A stretch of DNA of 58,102 nucleotides from Salipiger marinus (GTDB lineage: Bacteria > Pseudomonadota > Alphaproteobacteria > Rhodobacterales > Rhodobacteraceae): contig NZ_FNEJ01000030.1 of assembly GCF_900100085.1 (NCBI RefSeq), positions 1 to 58,102 of the forward strand, in the 5' to 3' direction. This document shows, piece by piece, positions 15,940-24,708 of the stretch (positions are counted from its first letter, which is position 1; every line of letters begins with the position of its first letter). Below the pieces are notes generated by a model. The model ran no database searches and was not told the DNA's origin. It was given only the letters and a program-made list of their open reading frames with translations. A program made the position numbers and the translations under genes.

Positions 15940-17201
15940 GCGGATCTCCCCGGGCTGCATTGCGGGCGCTGTGCCCTGAAGACGGCACGCGACCAGGTCT
16001 CGAGGCAGTCTTTCCCGGAGACTGGCCTTCCACCTGATTTCAGAAACGCATGACAGGGCGAGCAGATCAAGTATTTCTCGCCCTATGCGGAACTGTCGAA
16101 GACCGAGGCGCCTTCATACCTGATCCGCTCTGGTCGCCACGGCAAAAGACCGGGGACTGCAGGTCTCAGGTTCATAGTCGTTAACTATTTCATCTGAAAC
16201 ACCGCCAGTTTGCCATCGACACGACCGGCCCTCGGCCGCCATTCTGGACGCTGCGGAAGCCGCAGGGCAGCGTCACTGAACCGGCCATTTGTACTTGCCG
16301 CAGCATGCCGAGTGGCGTGAATGTCGGTAGTGCGGACAAAGCTGCCGTTAAAGGAAGTCACCGAGCTAACCACTCAATGTAGGCCAGCCAGCAGCCAAAT
16401 AAAGAAACCAAAAACATCAAGCAGAGTTTCAAAATCTTATACTTCTTGAAGCGTTTATCTATCCATTCGATGAGAGAACCCAGTACTATTTCCATATTCT
16501 TTGGCTCTCATCTCGTTCTCAATGCGTCATTCAGCCAGCTTAAACTGCCTTCCGAATAACGCAACATTGGGCTCGAAGCAGACTTGTGGCGCTACAGCAC
16601 GCATGGCGTCTGGTCCGCCTTGGCCGCTAATTGATCCCCGGCCCAGAGCTCCGTCCCGCACGGATGCCTGCCGTGGTGTTGCTATCCTGAAGCCTCCAGT
16701 CGTGACCTGCACGGAAACTCGAACCGGCGAGGTCGCTGATGCGGGACGATGCTGCCTGTCCTGCGGCGACCCTGTGTGCCTCCTTCAGTCTCCGTCGCTC
16801 GCAATGCCGAACGGCCACTCCTGGACGTGCAATGAGGCGCCAGACGCGCCTTATCGGGGTGTAAGAAAAAGAAGATCTTTCCACCTTCGTTCGCGCTGGG
16901 ATGCGGTTTCATAGGGGGCTCGGCCTTCAGGTCACAGTGAACCAGAAAGCGGCGTGCCAGCGCGGTTCTCTGTCCAGTCAGGGCGGCGCCGGGAGTCAGT
17001 GCCGTATGGTTGAGCGATTGGCCTCGAAGGAGTCTGAGCCACCGGAACTGCCTGCGGAGCACGCAATTGCCGTGCGCATGATTGCGACCCGTTTCGCGCC
17101 AAATCTTCGCTCTTCGGATAGCCAGCCCGCCGGCACACCCTAAAATAGATCCACCATCCTGCCGCGCAGCCATGCCAAAAGAAACCTCTCCGTTTCTCCT
17201 T
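15940..17201. other. 1.2-kb gene-poor stretch with decayed sequence
   Basis: I see no intact gene. Short leftward frames at 16185-16373 and 16527-16884 read like protein but lack recognisable domains or ribosome sites. The stretch 16380-16510 is unusually AT-rich for this replicon. A long leftward frame passing through 16682-18196 carries a recognisable AraC-type segment only between about 17420 and 17800. The region connects to the relics at 17.2-18.4 kb and looks like a site of repeated insertion and loss. Confidence 0.4.
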
Positions 17202-17800
17202 TCACGTCCTTGCGGACAGGGTCTGCGCCGGTCTTTCGCCAAAGCGGCGGCGATAGGCAGCGGCAAACCGGCCCAGATGGCTGATGCCGCTGTCCAGCGA
17301 GGTGGTGACACTGTGCCCGCCCGACAGCAGCCTGATCCGCGCCGCGTCCAGCCGGATTCCGGCCAGAACGTCCTGCGGCGTCGCATGGCCCGCTTCGCGG
17401 GCAAGCTGCGACAACGGCACCCGAGTTCCCGCGCAAGCGACGCGAGCGTGATCGGCTCCCTGTGCCGATCATGCATCAGCGAGATGGCCTGCGCCACGCG
17501 TCGCCGCCCGGCCAACGCGGGCATCTGATCCGGAGCAGCAAGCGCAATTGCCAGATCGGCGATGATATCTTCACTGGCCGCAACCTGAGCGGTGACAGTA
17601 TGGTCCGCCATGTCGGCTGTCAGGATCGAGCCCACCCTCAGACAAAGGCGGGCCATTGCGGCCGCCGCTGCGTCAAGCCGCGGGGCAATCGGGCCGGGCC
17701 TCAGCCCCTCGTGCCGTTGGGCCTCCTCCAGGCGCGTCAGCGGCAGAACATGACCATCTGCCGCACTGACAGAAATCACAAGGTGACCGAGCTGTTCCCC
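17202..17800 (-). pseudogene. AraC-family regulator, frameshifted and N-terminally truncated
   Basis: The first half of the protein is read in one frame (GEQLGHLVISVSAADGHVLP, then DIIADLAIALAAPDQMPALA, AISLMHDRHREPITLASLAR). After REPITLASLAREL the sense continues in another frame: LSQLAREAGHATPQDVLAGI, RLDAARIRLLSGGHSVT, GISHLGRFAAAYRRRFGERP. Together they give the two helix-turn-helix units of an AraC C-terminal domain, ending with a stop at 17202. The frame change lies near 17410-17425. The effector-binding N-terminus is mostly missing, because the sense ends near 17800 where a divergent open frame begins. It is taken as inactive. Confidence 0.65.
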
Positions 17801-17869
17801 TATGGCTGATCCACGATCCGGGAAGCGCCTTGGCGCACCCGGCCTCTTTGCAGCACAGTTGGACATCTC

Positions 17870-18256
17870 ATGACGGACAGGCCGGACTTTCCCTTTTATG
17901 CGGGTCGCCCAATCCGTCTGAGCGGGCGGGACTGGCTGATCCCCACCATTCCGCACCTGATCGGCGAGGAACTGTTCGGCATCCTGCCTTTCCTCGCCAT
18001 GCTGTGGGCGGCGTCGCCACTGGTTCTGCTGGTTCTGCTGGTTCTGCTGGGCGTGATCGGGGCGGGTCTGGGCACCGGCCTTGTGGTCGCGCCCCTGTGG
18101 CGGGTGATCCTGCAGCCCGCCGTGCACATGCTGGCCGTGCCGCGGGTCACGCCGAGCGATGGCAAACGCCGGGTGATCTTTCTGGGCATGGTTCACGTTG
18201 GCTCGGAACAGCTCTACCGCTTCAGCTTACTGCCCATGGCCCTGCGAACACTATAG
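17870..18256 (+). pseudogene. truncated membrane protein resembling a CPBP-type protease
   Basis: The frame begins MTDRPDFPFYAGRPIRLSGR, a start seen in CPBP-family membrane proteins, then jumps to IPHLIGEELFGILPFLAMLW, which looks like the Glu-Glu motif helix of that family. The helices expected between are absent. A Leu/Val-rich stretch follows that is coded by three exact copies of GGTTCTGCT (18022-18048). The last 15 residues overlap the IS3-type remnant on the other strand, so the true C-terminus is gone. Family assignment is tentative; I regard it as a deletion product. Confidence 0.4.
18022..18048 (+). repeat. tandem repeat, 3 x GGTTCTGCT
   Basis: Three exact nine-base copies in frame within the membrane-protein relic, coding for LVL-LVL-LVL. 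Copy-number change would keep the frame. Confidence 0.85.
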
Positions 18257-18421
18257 ATTTTCTTGATGCTGACGTGCCAAGCCGCCGTATTTGTTCCTCG
18301 ATTTGAAATAGGTTGCCTGACTGATCCCTGCCTTCCGGCAGGTCTCGGGCACGGGTGTGCCGTCTTTGTCTTGTTTCAGGATAAATGTCTTCCGCGCGTG
18401 CGTGGTCCCTGTCTGATCCAT
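18251..18421 (-). pseudogene. IS3-type transposase OrfA remnant
   Basis: From ATG 18421 the leftward frame reads HARKTFILKQDKDGTPVPET, then CRKAGISQATYFKSRNKYGG, before stopping at 18251. The CRKAGISQATYF-x4-KYGG pattern is the helix-turn-helix of OrfA proteins of IS3-family elements. Only 56 residues remain; the leucine zipper and the whole OrfB integrase are missing. Confidence 0.6.
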
Positions 18422-18427
18422 GCAAAA

Positions 18428-18456
18428 TTGTCCCCCGGCCGTAAGCCGGGGGACAA
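18428..18456. terminator. strong 12-bp hairpin without T-run
   Basis: TTGTCCCCCGGC (18428-18439) pairs perfectly with GCCGGGGGACAA (18445-18456) around a CGTAA loop. It stands between the IS3 remnant and the PRC-barrel gene, which ends at 18514. It may terminate the PRC transcript or be the edge of the insertion element. Confidence 0.45.
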
Positions 18457-18513
18457 TCGTGTTTACTGGATGGTGTGGATGAGCCGCTTCGTCAGCAGCC
18501 CGTCAAGCTGTGT

Positions 18514-18837
18514 TCAGTCGTCCCATTTGGGAAGGTTTTTCAGCTCGTCCTCGGTCATGGAGGTGGTGAAATCGCCATCTTCGAAGGTCAGCTCTTCGAG
18601 CGGGACCACGATATCTTCGTCGCCGATGTCCAGAAAACCACCGGCTTCGACCACGGCGGCGACGGGGGTGCCGGAATCGTCGACAAGGATCTGTTCGACC
18701 TCTCCGATCCGGTTGCCATCGGGGCCCATCACGTCCGCGTCGTCGATGCTGTGCAGCGAGGATGTCTCCATGGTCTGAGCCGATGCGGCGCCAGCCATGA
18801 GGATGAGCGAAAGGGCGGGAAGGGTGATGTTGCGCAT
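18514..18837 (-). CDS. exported PRC-barrel domain protein
   Basis: A 107-residue protein with a signal peptide (ITLPALSLILMAGAASAQ). The mature part is one PRC-barrel: ADVMGPDGNRIGEVEQILVD, TPVAAVVEAGGFLDIGDEDI, VVPLEELTFEDG. Such proteins are common and poorly understood in the periplasm of Rhodobacterales. It stands alone, beside relics. Confidence 0.85.
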   Translation of the reverse strand: MRNITLPALSLILMAGAASAQTMETSSLHSIDDADVMGPDGNRIGEVEQILVDDSGTPVAAVVEAGGFLDIGDEDIVVPLEELTFEDGDFTTSMTEDELKNLPKWDD

Positions 18838-19205
18838 GGTGCCTCCGTTATCTTGCGTGTCAGAGTATCAATGCGGCACAGGTCAGCTGGTTCCATCCTG
18901 CGACAGGACAGGCTGCGGGCAGAAGACTTTGCGGCTCTGCCGGAAGTCCCGCCGCACCTGCGCTGGTGGGGGGCTTCTGAGCCATATCCCTGCGCGCCTG
19001 CCGTCTCCGGCGCCCCGGTTGCGGGACCGGGATGGTCGGCATCGCCTCGGGTCACGGGGTTCATGGGCCTTGCGGCGCCACCTGCACATGACGTTCGGAT
19101 CGTCCTTGGCAGCGTGGCGGGGACTGGCGTGGCTGTGCTGGAGGTCCGGTCGGGGCGGCCTCTCGGCGTGCGGGGCGCGCGGGGGTGTCGCGCGCCCCGG
19201 ATGGT
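18838..19205. other. 368-bp gap without a supported gene
   Basis: A forward frame includes RLRAEDFAALPEVPPHLRW, faintly like the N-terminal part of a tyrosine integrase, but it continues into nonsense. Nothing else is supported. Confidence 0.3.
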
Positions 19206-20498
19206 TCAGCTTGCGCCCGTAACGCGCCAGATGATGTCGCCCACGTCATCCGCCATCAGGAGCGATTTCCGGTCCGGCCCCAGCGTCACGCCGACGGGCC
19301 GCCCATAGGCCAGCTTTTCGTCCTCGGAGAGGAAGCCGGACAGGATGTCCCGTGCCGGACCCCTGGGCATTCCGTTCTCGAACGGCACGAAGATCAGCTT
19401 GTAGCCGCTCAGCTTCGAACGGTTCCACGATCCGTGCTGCCCGATCACCATGCCAGCGCCGAAGCCCGGCAGGGTGCCGTCCGGCATCCAGCACAGGCCA
19501 AGCGAGGCCGTGTGGCCGCCAAGCGCAAAATCCGGCGTAATGGCTTTGGCGACCATGGCCGCGTCCTGCGGCACGCGGTCATCCACGGTCTTGCCCCAGT
19601 AGCAATAGGGCCAGCCGTAGAAGCCGCCATCCACGACCGAGGTCAGATAGTCGGGCGGGGTCTCGTCGCCCAGACCGTCGCGTTCGTTGACGACGGTCCA
19701 GAGCTTCTGGGTCACCGGTTCCCACGCCATGCCCACGGCATTGCGCAGGCCCGAGGCAAAGATGCGCGCCTCATGGGTGGCCACGTCCAGTTCCCAGATC
19801 GCGGCGCGGCCTTCTTCGGCCTCCATGCCCTGATCGCCGATATTCGACAGCGACCCCACGCCCGCGTAGATCTTGCTGCCATCGGGGGAGACGATCAGGC
19901 TTCTTGTCCAGTGGCCATGCGGCTTGAATGCGACCAGCGGCTCGCCGCTGCCCGCCAGCGCGGTGGCGCCGGGCACATAGTCAAAAACCCGGATGCCGTC
20001 GGTATTGCCGAGATAGAAGCGGTTGCCCACCAGCGCCATGCCAAAGGGCTGGTTCTGGTTCTCGACAAACACCTCGCGGATCTCTGCCGTGCCGTCCCCG
20101 TCGGCATCGCGCCACAGGGTCACGCGGTTCGCGCTTGTGCCGATGGCCTTGACGCGCCGCATCGTCGCCTGCGCGGCATGATCCATCAGGGTCTTGGGTG
20201 GCCCGGCCTGTTCTTTCGATTCCGCCACCAGAACGTCGCCGTTCGGCAGAACCTCGATCCAGCGCGGATGATCCAGCCCGCTGGCAAAGGCATTGACCTT
20301 CAGCCCCGGCGCGCAGACGGGCAGGCGACCGTCTTTCCAGCCTTCCGCAGCCGGCATCTTCAGGGTCATGATCCCCTGCTTGCGGGCTGCCGGAATGTCG
20401 GGAGTGGCGCCGAAAGCCTGATGCGCGGGCGATCCCATCCGCCGCAGGAACGCAATCGTGCCGCCCACCACTGCGGTTGCTCTGGCGATAAGCTCCAT
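19206..20498 (-). CDS. sorbosone-dehydrogenase-type PQQ/beta-propeller protein
   Basis: A 430-residue beta-propeller of the glucose/sorbosone dehydrogenase family. Visible blades include GLDHPRWIEVLPNGDVLVAE, ENQNQPFGMALVGNRFYLGN, HWTRSLIVSPDGSKIYAGVG, FASGLRNAVGMAWEP and GGFYGWPYCYWGK, then VIGQHGSWNRSKLSGYKLIF. These are the NG-D/GLRNP-like motifs of PQQ sugar dehydrogenases. The N-terminus has a hydrophobic stretch (ATAVVGGTIAFL) but no clear cleavage site. No PQQ biosynthesis or cytochrome gene is nearby, so the cofactor and substrate are unproven. Confidence 0.8.
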   Translation of the reverse strand: MELIARATAVVGGTIAFLRRMGSPAHQAFGATPDIPAARKQGIMTLKMPAAEGWKDGRLPVCAPGLKVNAFASGLDHPRWIEVLPNGDVLVAESKEQAGPPKTLMDHAAQATMRRVKAIGTSANRVTLWRDADGDGTAEIREVFVENQNQPFGMALVGNRFYLGNTDGIRVFDYVPGATALAGSGEPLVAFKPHGHWTRSLIVSPDGSKIYAGVGSLSNIGDQGMEAEEGRAAIWELDVATHEARIFASGLRNAVGMAWEPVTQKLWTVVNERDGLGDETPPDYLTSVVDGGFYGWPYCYWGKTVDDRVPQDAAMVAKAITPDFALGGHTASLGLCWMPDGTLPGFGAGMVIGQHGSWNRSKLSGYKLIFVPFENGMPRGPARDILSGFLSEDEKLAYGRPVGVTLGPDRKSLLMADDVGDIIWRVTGAS

Positions 20499-20627
20499 GT
20501 CTGACTCCTTTAATGCCGGGAAAACCTATCGGAAGTCCTGGGTCAGTGAAAGCGTCTTGCGCCAGCGGCAGGATCGCGGAACAGCTCGTGATGGTCGCGG
20601 GTGGATGCAGGCTTTGCCCGGACCGGG

Positions 20628-21551
20628 TCATCGCGCAGGGGGCTGGCTTGCCTGTTCCGCCTCGGCAATGTCCCGAAACTCGCCAAGATATTCCGCGCGG
20701 TTTTTCTCGAGCCATCGGGTGATCCGGGGATTGCCCAGAATCCTGCGCAGATAGCCCCTCGCGACGGTCAGGTGCAGGGTGTCGACACCGAAACTCTCTT
20801 CAAAAGACCGGACCTGCGCCTGAAGGCTTGCCAGCTCACGCTCCATCTTCGCGATGTTTTCGCGGGATATGCTGCGCCCGTCAGCGACGGCAGCCCGTCC
20901 TCTTGGGTGCAGAAGCTGCGTGTCGGGTGTTGCGGCAAGCAGGGCCCTGGCAAATCCGGCGGTGAAATTGTTCTGTCCGATCATCAGATCTGCCGCCTCG
21001 ATCTGGCGCAGCGGCACCATCTTGCGCAGGATGTCGAAGCTCGTCATCGGGCAGGCCGCCGCGTGAAGCAGCTCCGCCGCTTCCGGGCAGATGCCATCAA
21101 GCAGACGGGACCGGCGCAGGATCGACGTGACCTCCATGCCAAGCGCGTCCGCGATGGCTGCCTCCGGCACGCCACGGGCAATGGCCCGCTTGATCATCAT
21201 GTGCTCTTGGATCGGGGGAATGCGGTTGATGCGCTTGTTATAGGTGTAGGCCTCGTCATCGGTGCTGACCAGACATTCGACGGTCGGGATCCCGAGGTCT
21301 TTCAGCGCTTCAAGCCGCAGGGATCCGTCGAGCAGAAAGAAGACGCCGCTGGCCTCCGGATTTCGGGCCACCACCGGCGCCTCGACAAGGCCAACCGCCC
21401 TGACCGAGACGAGGACCTGCTTGTATTTGCTGCTGTCCTTCGTTCCGGGCCGAAGCGCCTTGAGCGGCAGGATCTGATCCAGCCGCAGCAGGACCGGGTC
21501 GGGTTCAAAGCCGAGCTTCACCGGTCGTGGGGGAGGATCGTCGCTGCTCAT
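20628..21551 (-). CDS. RepB-like ParB-domain protein of a recombinase module
   Basis: The third gene of a leftward unit, 307 residues. The N-terminal ParB-like domain has VGLVEAPVVARNPEASG, FLLDGSLRLEALKDLGIPTV and ECLVSTDDEAYTYNKRINRI. A helix-turn-helix region follows (ARGVPEAAIADALGMEVTSI), then a C-terminal part with an FTAGFARALLAATP segment and a coiled-coil-like ENIAKMERELASLQAQVRSF, as in plasmid RepB C-terminal domains. Its ATG overlaps the stop of the ParB-like gene (21548-21551). No ParA is present. Plasmid partition is unlikely; a role in the mobility or control of the element is an inference. Confidence 0.82.
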   Translation of the reverse strand: MSSDDPPPRPVKLGFEPDPVLLRLDQILPLKALRPGTKDSSKYKQVLVSVRAVGLVEAPVVARNPEASGVFFLLDGSLRLEALKDLGIPTVECLVSTDDEAYTYNKRINRIPPIQEHMMIKRAIARGVPEAAIADALGMEVTSILRRSRLLDGICPEAAELLHAAACPMTSFDILRKMVPLRQIEAADLMIGQNNFTAGFARALLAATPDTQLLHPRGRAAVADGRSISRENIAKMERELASLQAQVRSFEESFGVDTLHLTVARGYLRRILGNPRITRWLEKNRAEYLGEFRDIAEAEQASQPPAR

Positions 21552-22450
21552 GGCGCCGCTTTCGGCTGAAGCCGCTCAGCCAGCGCTTTTGGCATGTCGG
21601 TCAGGCCCTCCTCCTTGAGCAGCGTGGAAAATTCGGCGGCTGACAGCAGATCGCGCATCGCTTCGACGATGAAAAGAAGGCGGGCCTGCGTGACATCCGA
21701 TTTCCGGACGAGGATGCGCTGGCGGTCTGCCTCCCGCTGGTAGAGTTGCATCAGATCGGTCTGGGTGAGCCTGCGTTTGGGATCCCTGACCCCACGTCCA
21801 AGACGGCCCGTCTGCACGGTCTTTCGCTGCGCCGCCCGCTGCTCGAGAATGCGCCGGATCTGGGCGAGCTTCTTTCCCTTGAGGTGCCCGGCCTGATAGG
21901 CCTCCATCAGAAGGCTCTGCACATCATCGCCTTCGGCACGGGCAATTTCGGCGGCAAGCGTGACGGGGATCACGCCGGATTCAACCGCAGCGACCAACCG
22001 CTCTTCGCCATTTTCCAGCAGGGCAGAGATCAGGCGCACCCAGCTTGGCGCAGAGCCGGTCTTGGTCGCGATCTCGCTTTCGGAATAGCCGCGCTGCCGG
22101 AGACTGCCGATTTCCCGCATCAGATCGATAGGCCGGTGCTGGCGACGGGCGATGTTTTCGACAAGGCTCATGACCATGCAATCGGCCTCGCTTGCGTCGA
22201 TGATCACCGCAGGAATGACAGTCTGGCCCAGCATTCTGAATGCTTGCAGGCGGCCCTCGCCGCAGACCAGATCATAGCGATCCGCAGCCTCCGGGTGACG
22301 GCGCACCGTGACCGGGCGCTTGAGTCCGATGGCATCGATATTGTCGACGATTTCCTGATGGATGCGCCTGTTCCGCGCACGCGGGTTCAGGACCTCGATC
22401 TGGGATATCGGGATCATCTGCAGGGCGTGTGGTCGGGCCTTCGGCGTCAT
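21548..22450 (-). CDS. ParB/Noc-like DNA-binding protein of a recombinase module
   Basis: A 300-residue protein with a ParB N-terminal domain: MIPISQIEVLNPRARNRRIH, GLKRPVTVRRHPE, then the two CTP-pocket motifs CGEGRLQAFRMLG and SLVENIARRQHRPIDLM. The KorB-type helix-turn-helix reads GYSESEIATKTGSAPSWVRL. A basic linker (RRILEQRAAQRK) and a C-terminal helical part follow. The start at 22450 was chosen because it overlaps the recombinase stop by ATGA and begins the homologous region. It is sandwiched between a recombinase and a second ParB-like gene. Confidence 0.85.
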   Translation of the reverse strand: MTPKARPHALQMIPISQIEVLNPRARNRRIHQEIVDNIDAIGLKRPVTVRRHPEAADRYDLVCGEGRLQAFRMLGQTVIPAVIIDASEADCMVMSLVENIARRQHRPIDLMREIGSLRQRGYSESEIATKTGSAPSWVRLISALLENGEERLVAAVESGVIPVTLAAEIARAEGDDVQSLLMEAYQAGHLKGKKLAQIRRILEQRAAQRKTVQTGRLGRGVRDPKRRLTQTDLMQLYQREADRQRILVRKSDVTQARLLFIVEAMRDLLSAAEFSTLLKEEGLTDMPKALAERLQPKAAP

Positions 22451-24009
22451 GCGACCTCCTCCAGACCCCGTCTCTCTGTCAGTGCGAAGAGCGGTGCGAG
22501 CGTTTCTGTCCGGAACGCATCCAGCGCGAGACCATTGTCCTCTCCAAGACGGATCTGCCCCGTTCCGATGTCGATCAAGGGAAACAGGAAATAGTCGAGC
22601 GGGCGCTGGTTGCGCAGGTCCATCCGGATGACCACCGAGAGATCGGGAACAAGACCGGTGTCGAACCGGATCCGCCAGCGCAACGTGCCCGAGGGCATCT
22701 GCGAGCATCGCACGATCACAAGCGACAGGGTCAGTTCGTCATTGATGCACAGACATCCGGAAGCGGCCTCCGTGACCCGGCCCCCGGCAGTGCGAATGCC
22801 GTCGACGATCTCGCGGACGATCTCGGGGTGGACGTCACGCAGCCGCCTGTTGATTTCGATATAGCGGTAATCCCGGCGCGGATGGTAGCCGACAAGGCTG
22901 TAGGCGCGCAGCAGGCTGCCGAACCGGCTGGCATAGGCACGGCTGGACGGCAGGCCCTCCGCCTCGTTGATGATGAGGCCGGAAAGCGCGCCCTGTTCTG
23001 ACAGAAGGCGTCCGAGGGCCGCCAGCATCTCGCCATCGGACAGGCCAGCAGAGCGCGCGGCGATGATCCGGGCGGCGGCCTTGAACGCTTCGGGATCGAC
23101 AATCGCGGGAAAGCTGTTCGGCGCGCGCAGCCAGTGGTCCGGATCATTCCGGATGCGGGTCTGCTTGAGCTTGAACGACACCCGGTTCCAGACATTCGTG
23201 CCGATGTATTTTTCGTTGATCAGAACCTGATGAACGGTGCCCCGAGTCCAGGCCCGGCCATGGTCGGTCAGAATGCCCCGCATGTTCAGGTCTTCGGCAA
23301 TCTGCGCCTCGGTCCGGCCCTGCGTGACAAAATCGCGGTAGATGCCGCGCACAAGCGCCACCTCTTCCTCGGGGCCCGGCACAAGCACGACGCGGTCGGT
23401 TTGCAGGCTCTTCTGCTCGCCTCGGGACAGCGTCGCTTTTGGCACCCCGTTCTGGTCAATCAGAAGACGCCGGAGGCCAAACCCTGCCGGGCCGCCCTGA
23501 CGGAAGCCTTTCTCGATCAGGCGGCACTGGCCCGCAAACACCTTGTTTGACAGGTCCCGGCTGTATTCGGCAGCCATGGCGCGTTTCATGCCTTTGAAGG
23601 CGGTCGCGATCAGGCTGCCATCATTCTCGAACGGTTCGGCGCAATAATGAACCGCAATCCCGGCGCGGCGGCAGACATACTCGTAATAGGCGCTTTCATC
23701 AGCATCCTGAAACCGCCCCCAGCGGCTGATGTCATAGACGACGATGACCGCGAAATCGGCCTGTCCCGAACTCACCGTCTCGATCAGGGATTTGAGCGCG
23801 CTGCGGCCTTCGATGCGCAGGCCGCTCTTGCCCTCGTCGGCAAAGGTGCGCACGATTTCCATGCCGCGACTGGAGGCATAGGCCCTGATCGCGTCGGACT
23901 GGTTCTCGGTCGAATAGCGCTGGTGGTCTGTGGACATGCGCACATATTGAGCCGCGCGGAGCAAGGGCTTGGACTGCTCGTCATGTCCCGAACGCTTCGT
24001 CCGTTTCAT
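22447..24009 (-). CDS. large serine recombinase
   Basis: A 520-residue site-specific recombinase. The catalytic domain begins LLRAAQYVRMSTDHQRYSTE, with the nucleophile Ser in YVRMS, and continues FADEGKSGLRIEGRSALKSL, VIVVYDISRWGRFQDADESA and FKGMKRAMAAEYSRDLSNKV. The Recombinase domain follows (KGFRQGGPAGFGLRRLLID, EAQIAEDLNMRGI, VHQVLINEKYIGTNVWNR). The C-terminal third has no clear zinc-ribbon cysteines. It heads a three-gene unit with two ParB-like proteins and lies about 390 bases from the 3' end of tRNA-Ser. Large serine recombinases integrate or excise elements, but attachment sites were not found. Confidence 0.9.
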   Translation of the reverse strand: MKRTKRSGHDEQSKPLLRAAQYVRMSTDHQRYSTENQSDAIRAYASSRGMEIVRTFADEGKSGLRIEGRSALKSLIETVSSGQADFAVIVVYDISRWGRFQDADESAYYEYVCRRAGIAVHYCAEPFENDGSLIATAFKGMKRAMAAEYSRDLSNKVFAGQCRLIEKGFRQGGPAGFGLRRLLIDQNGVPKATLSRGEQKSLQTDRVVLVPGPEEEVALVRGIYRDFVTQGRTEAQIAEDLNMRGILTDHGRAWTRGTVHQVLINEKYIGTNVWNRVSFKLKQTRIRNDPDHWLRAPNSFPAIVDPEAFKAAARIIAARSAGLSDGEMLAALGRLLSEQGALSGLIINEAEGLPSSRAYASRFGSLLRAYSLVGYHPRRDYRYIEINRRLRDVHPEIVREIVDGIRTAGGRVTEAASGCLCINDELTLSLVIVRCSQMPSGTLRWRIRFDTGLVPDLSVVIRMDLRNQRPLDYFLFPLIDIGTGQIRLGEDNGLALDAFRTETLAPLFALTERRGLEEVA

Positions 24010-24399
24010 CAGGCCCGCGCTTTCTCAATATCCGCTGACGCACCCGTCTGCTGGCATGGAACGCGCCAGAGACGAAATCGATTCCGAAATATCAATCAGA
24101 GAGCAGTGAGCGGCAGGATAGCACAAAATGCGCATGATGGGGCAGCGCATTTCTTTCGGGGGGCAATGTCGTCGATCCAGAAGGCAAAGCTGGCGCACGC
24201 GCGTTCTGCAGATCCAGCACACTCGCAGGAGGCGCCTTGCGCCACGAGGCCGGGCAGCCGCAGGTGGCGGGTGTCAGGGCGCGTTTAGGAACAGCGCGAA
24301 CAGCGGCCTGTCGCATGGCACCCAAAGGCTGAAAGTTGAGGGGGGGAATCGCACGAAGCGCCGCAGCAGCGGGTGCTTTTGTGCACTGTCAAAGCCAGA
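24010..24399. other. 390-bp gap between recombinase and tRNA-Ser
   Basis: No gene is supported. It should hold the promoter of the recombinase unit and possibly one end of the element. AT-rich bases occur at 24070-24130. A G-run (GGGGGGG) stands at 24342-24348. I found no copy of the tRNA 3' end elsewhere in the window. Confidence 0.3.
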
Positions 24400-24489
24400 T
24401 GGCGGAGACGATGGGATTCGAACCCACGAGACCCTTTCGGGCCTACTCCCTTAGCAGGGGAGCGCCTTCGACCACTCGGCCACGTCTCC
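24400..24489 (-). tRNA. tRNA-Ser (GCU)
   Basis: Read leftward from 24489: acceptor GGAGACG, TGGCCGAGTGGTCGAAGGC D-region, anticodon arm with loop CTGCTAA (anticodon GCT), a long variable arm (GGCCCGAAAGGGTCT), T-arm GTGGGTTCGAATCCCA, acceptor CGTCTCC, G discriminator and encoded CCA (24402-24400). It is 90 bases long, as expected for class II serine tRNA. Its 3' end faces the recombinase module. Confidence 0.97.
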
Positions 24490-24708
24490 GCTGACCCGTA
24501 TAGCGAAGGCGGGGACGGGAGCACAAGGCGAAATTTCCCGGCTCTGGCCTGTCGCGGAACTTTCCTCTGGCCGGGGCCGCACGCGCCTGATCCGTTGCTT
24601 TGCCTGCGGTTTTCCCGCGTCGAGGCCGGGCGGGCGGAGGCGGGCAGAGTTGCGCCGCGCGGCATTATTGGCTTTTCTGATCGAAACCGCCGGATCAAAG
24701 AGGGCAGC

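Noticed and set aside
18838-19205. Tyrosine integrase fragment
   Set aside because: One short match (FAALPEVPPHLRW) without any catalytic residue is too little.
20628-22450. Plasmid repABC replicon
   Set aside because: No RepA/ParA ATPase and no RepC initiator are present; the ParB-like genes belong with the recombinase.
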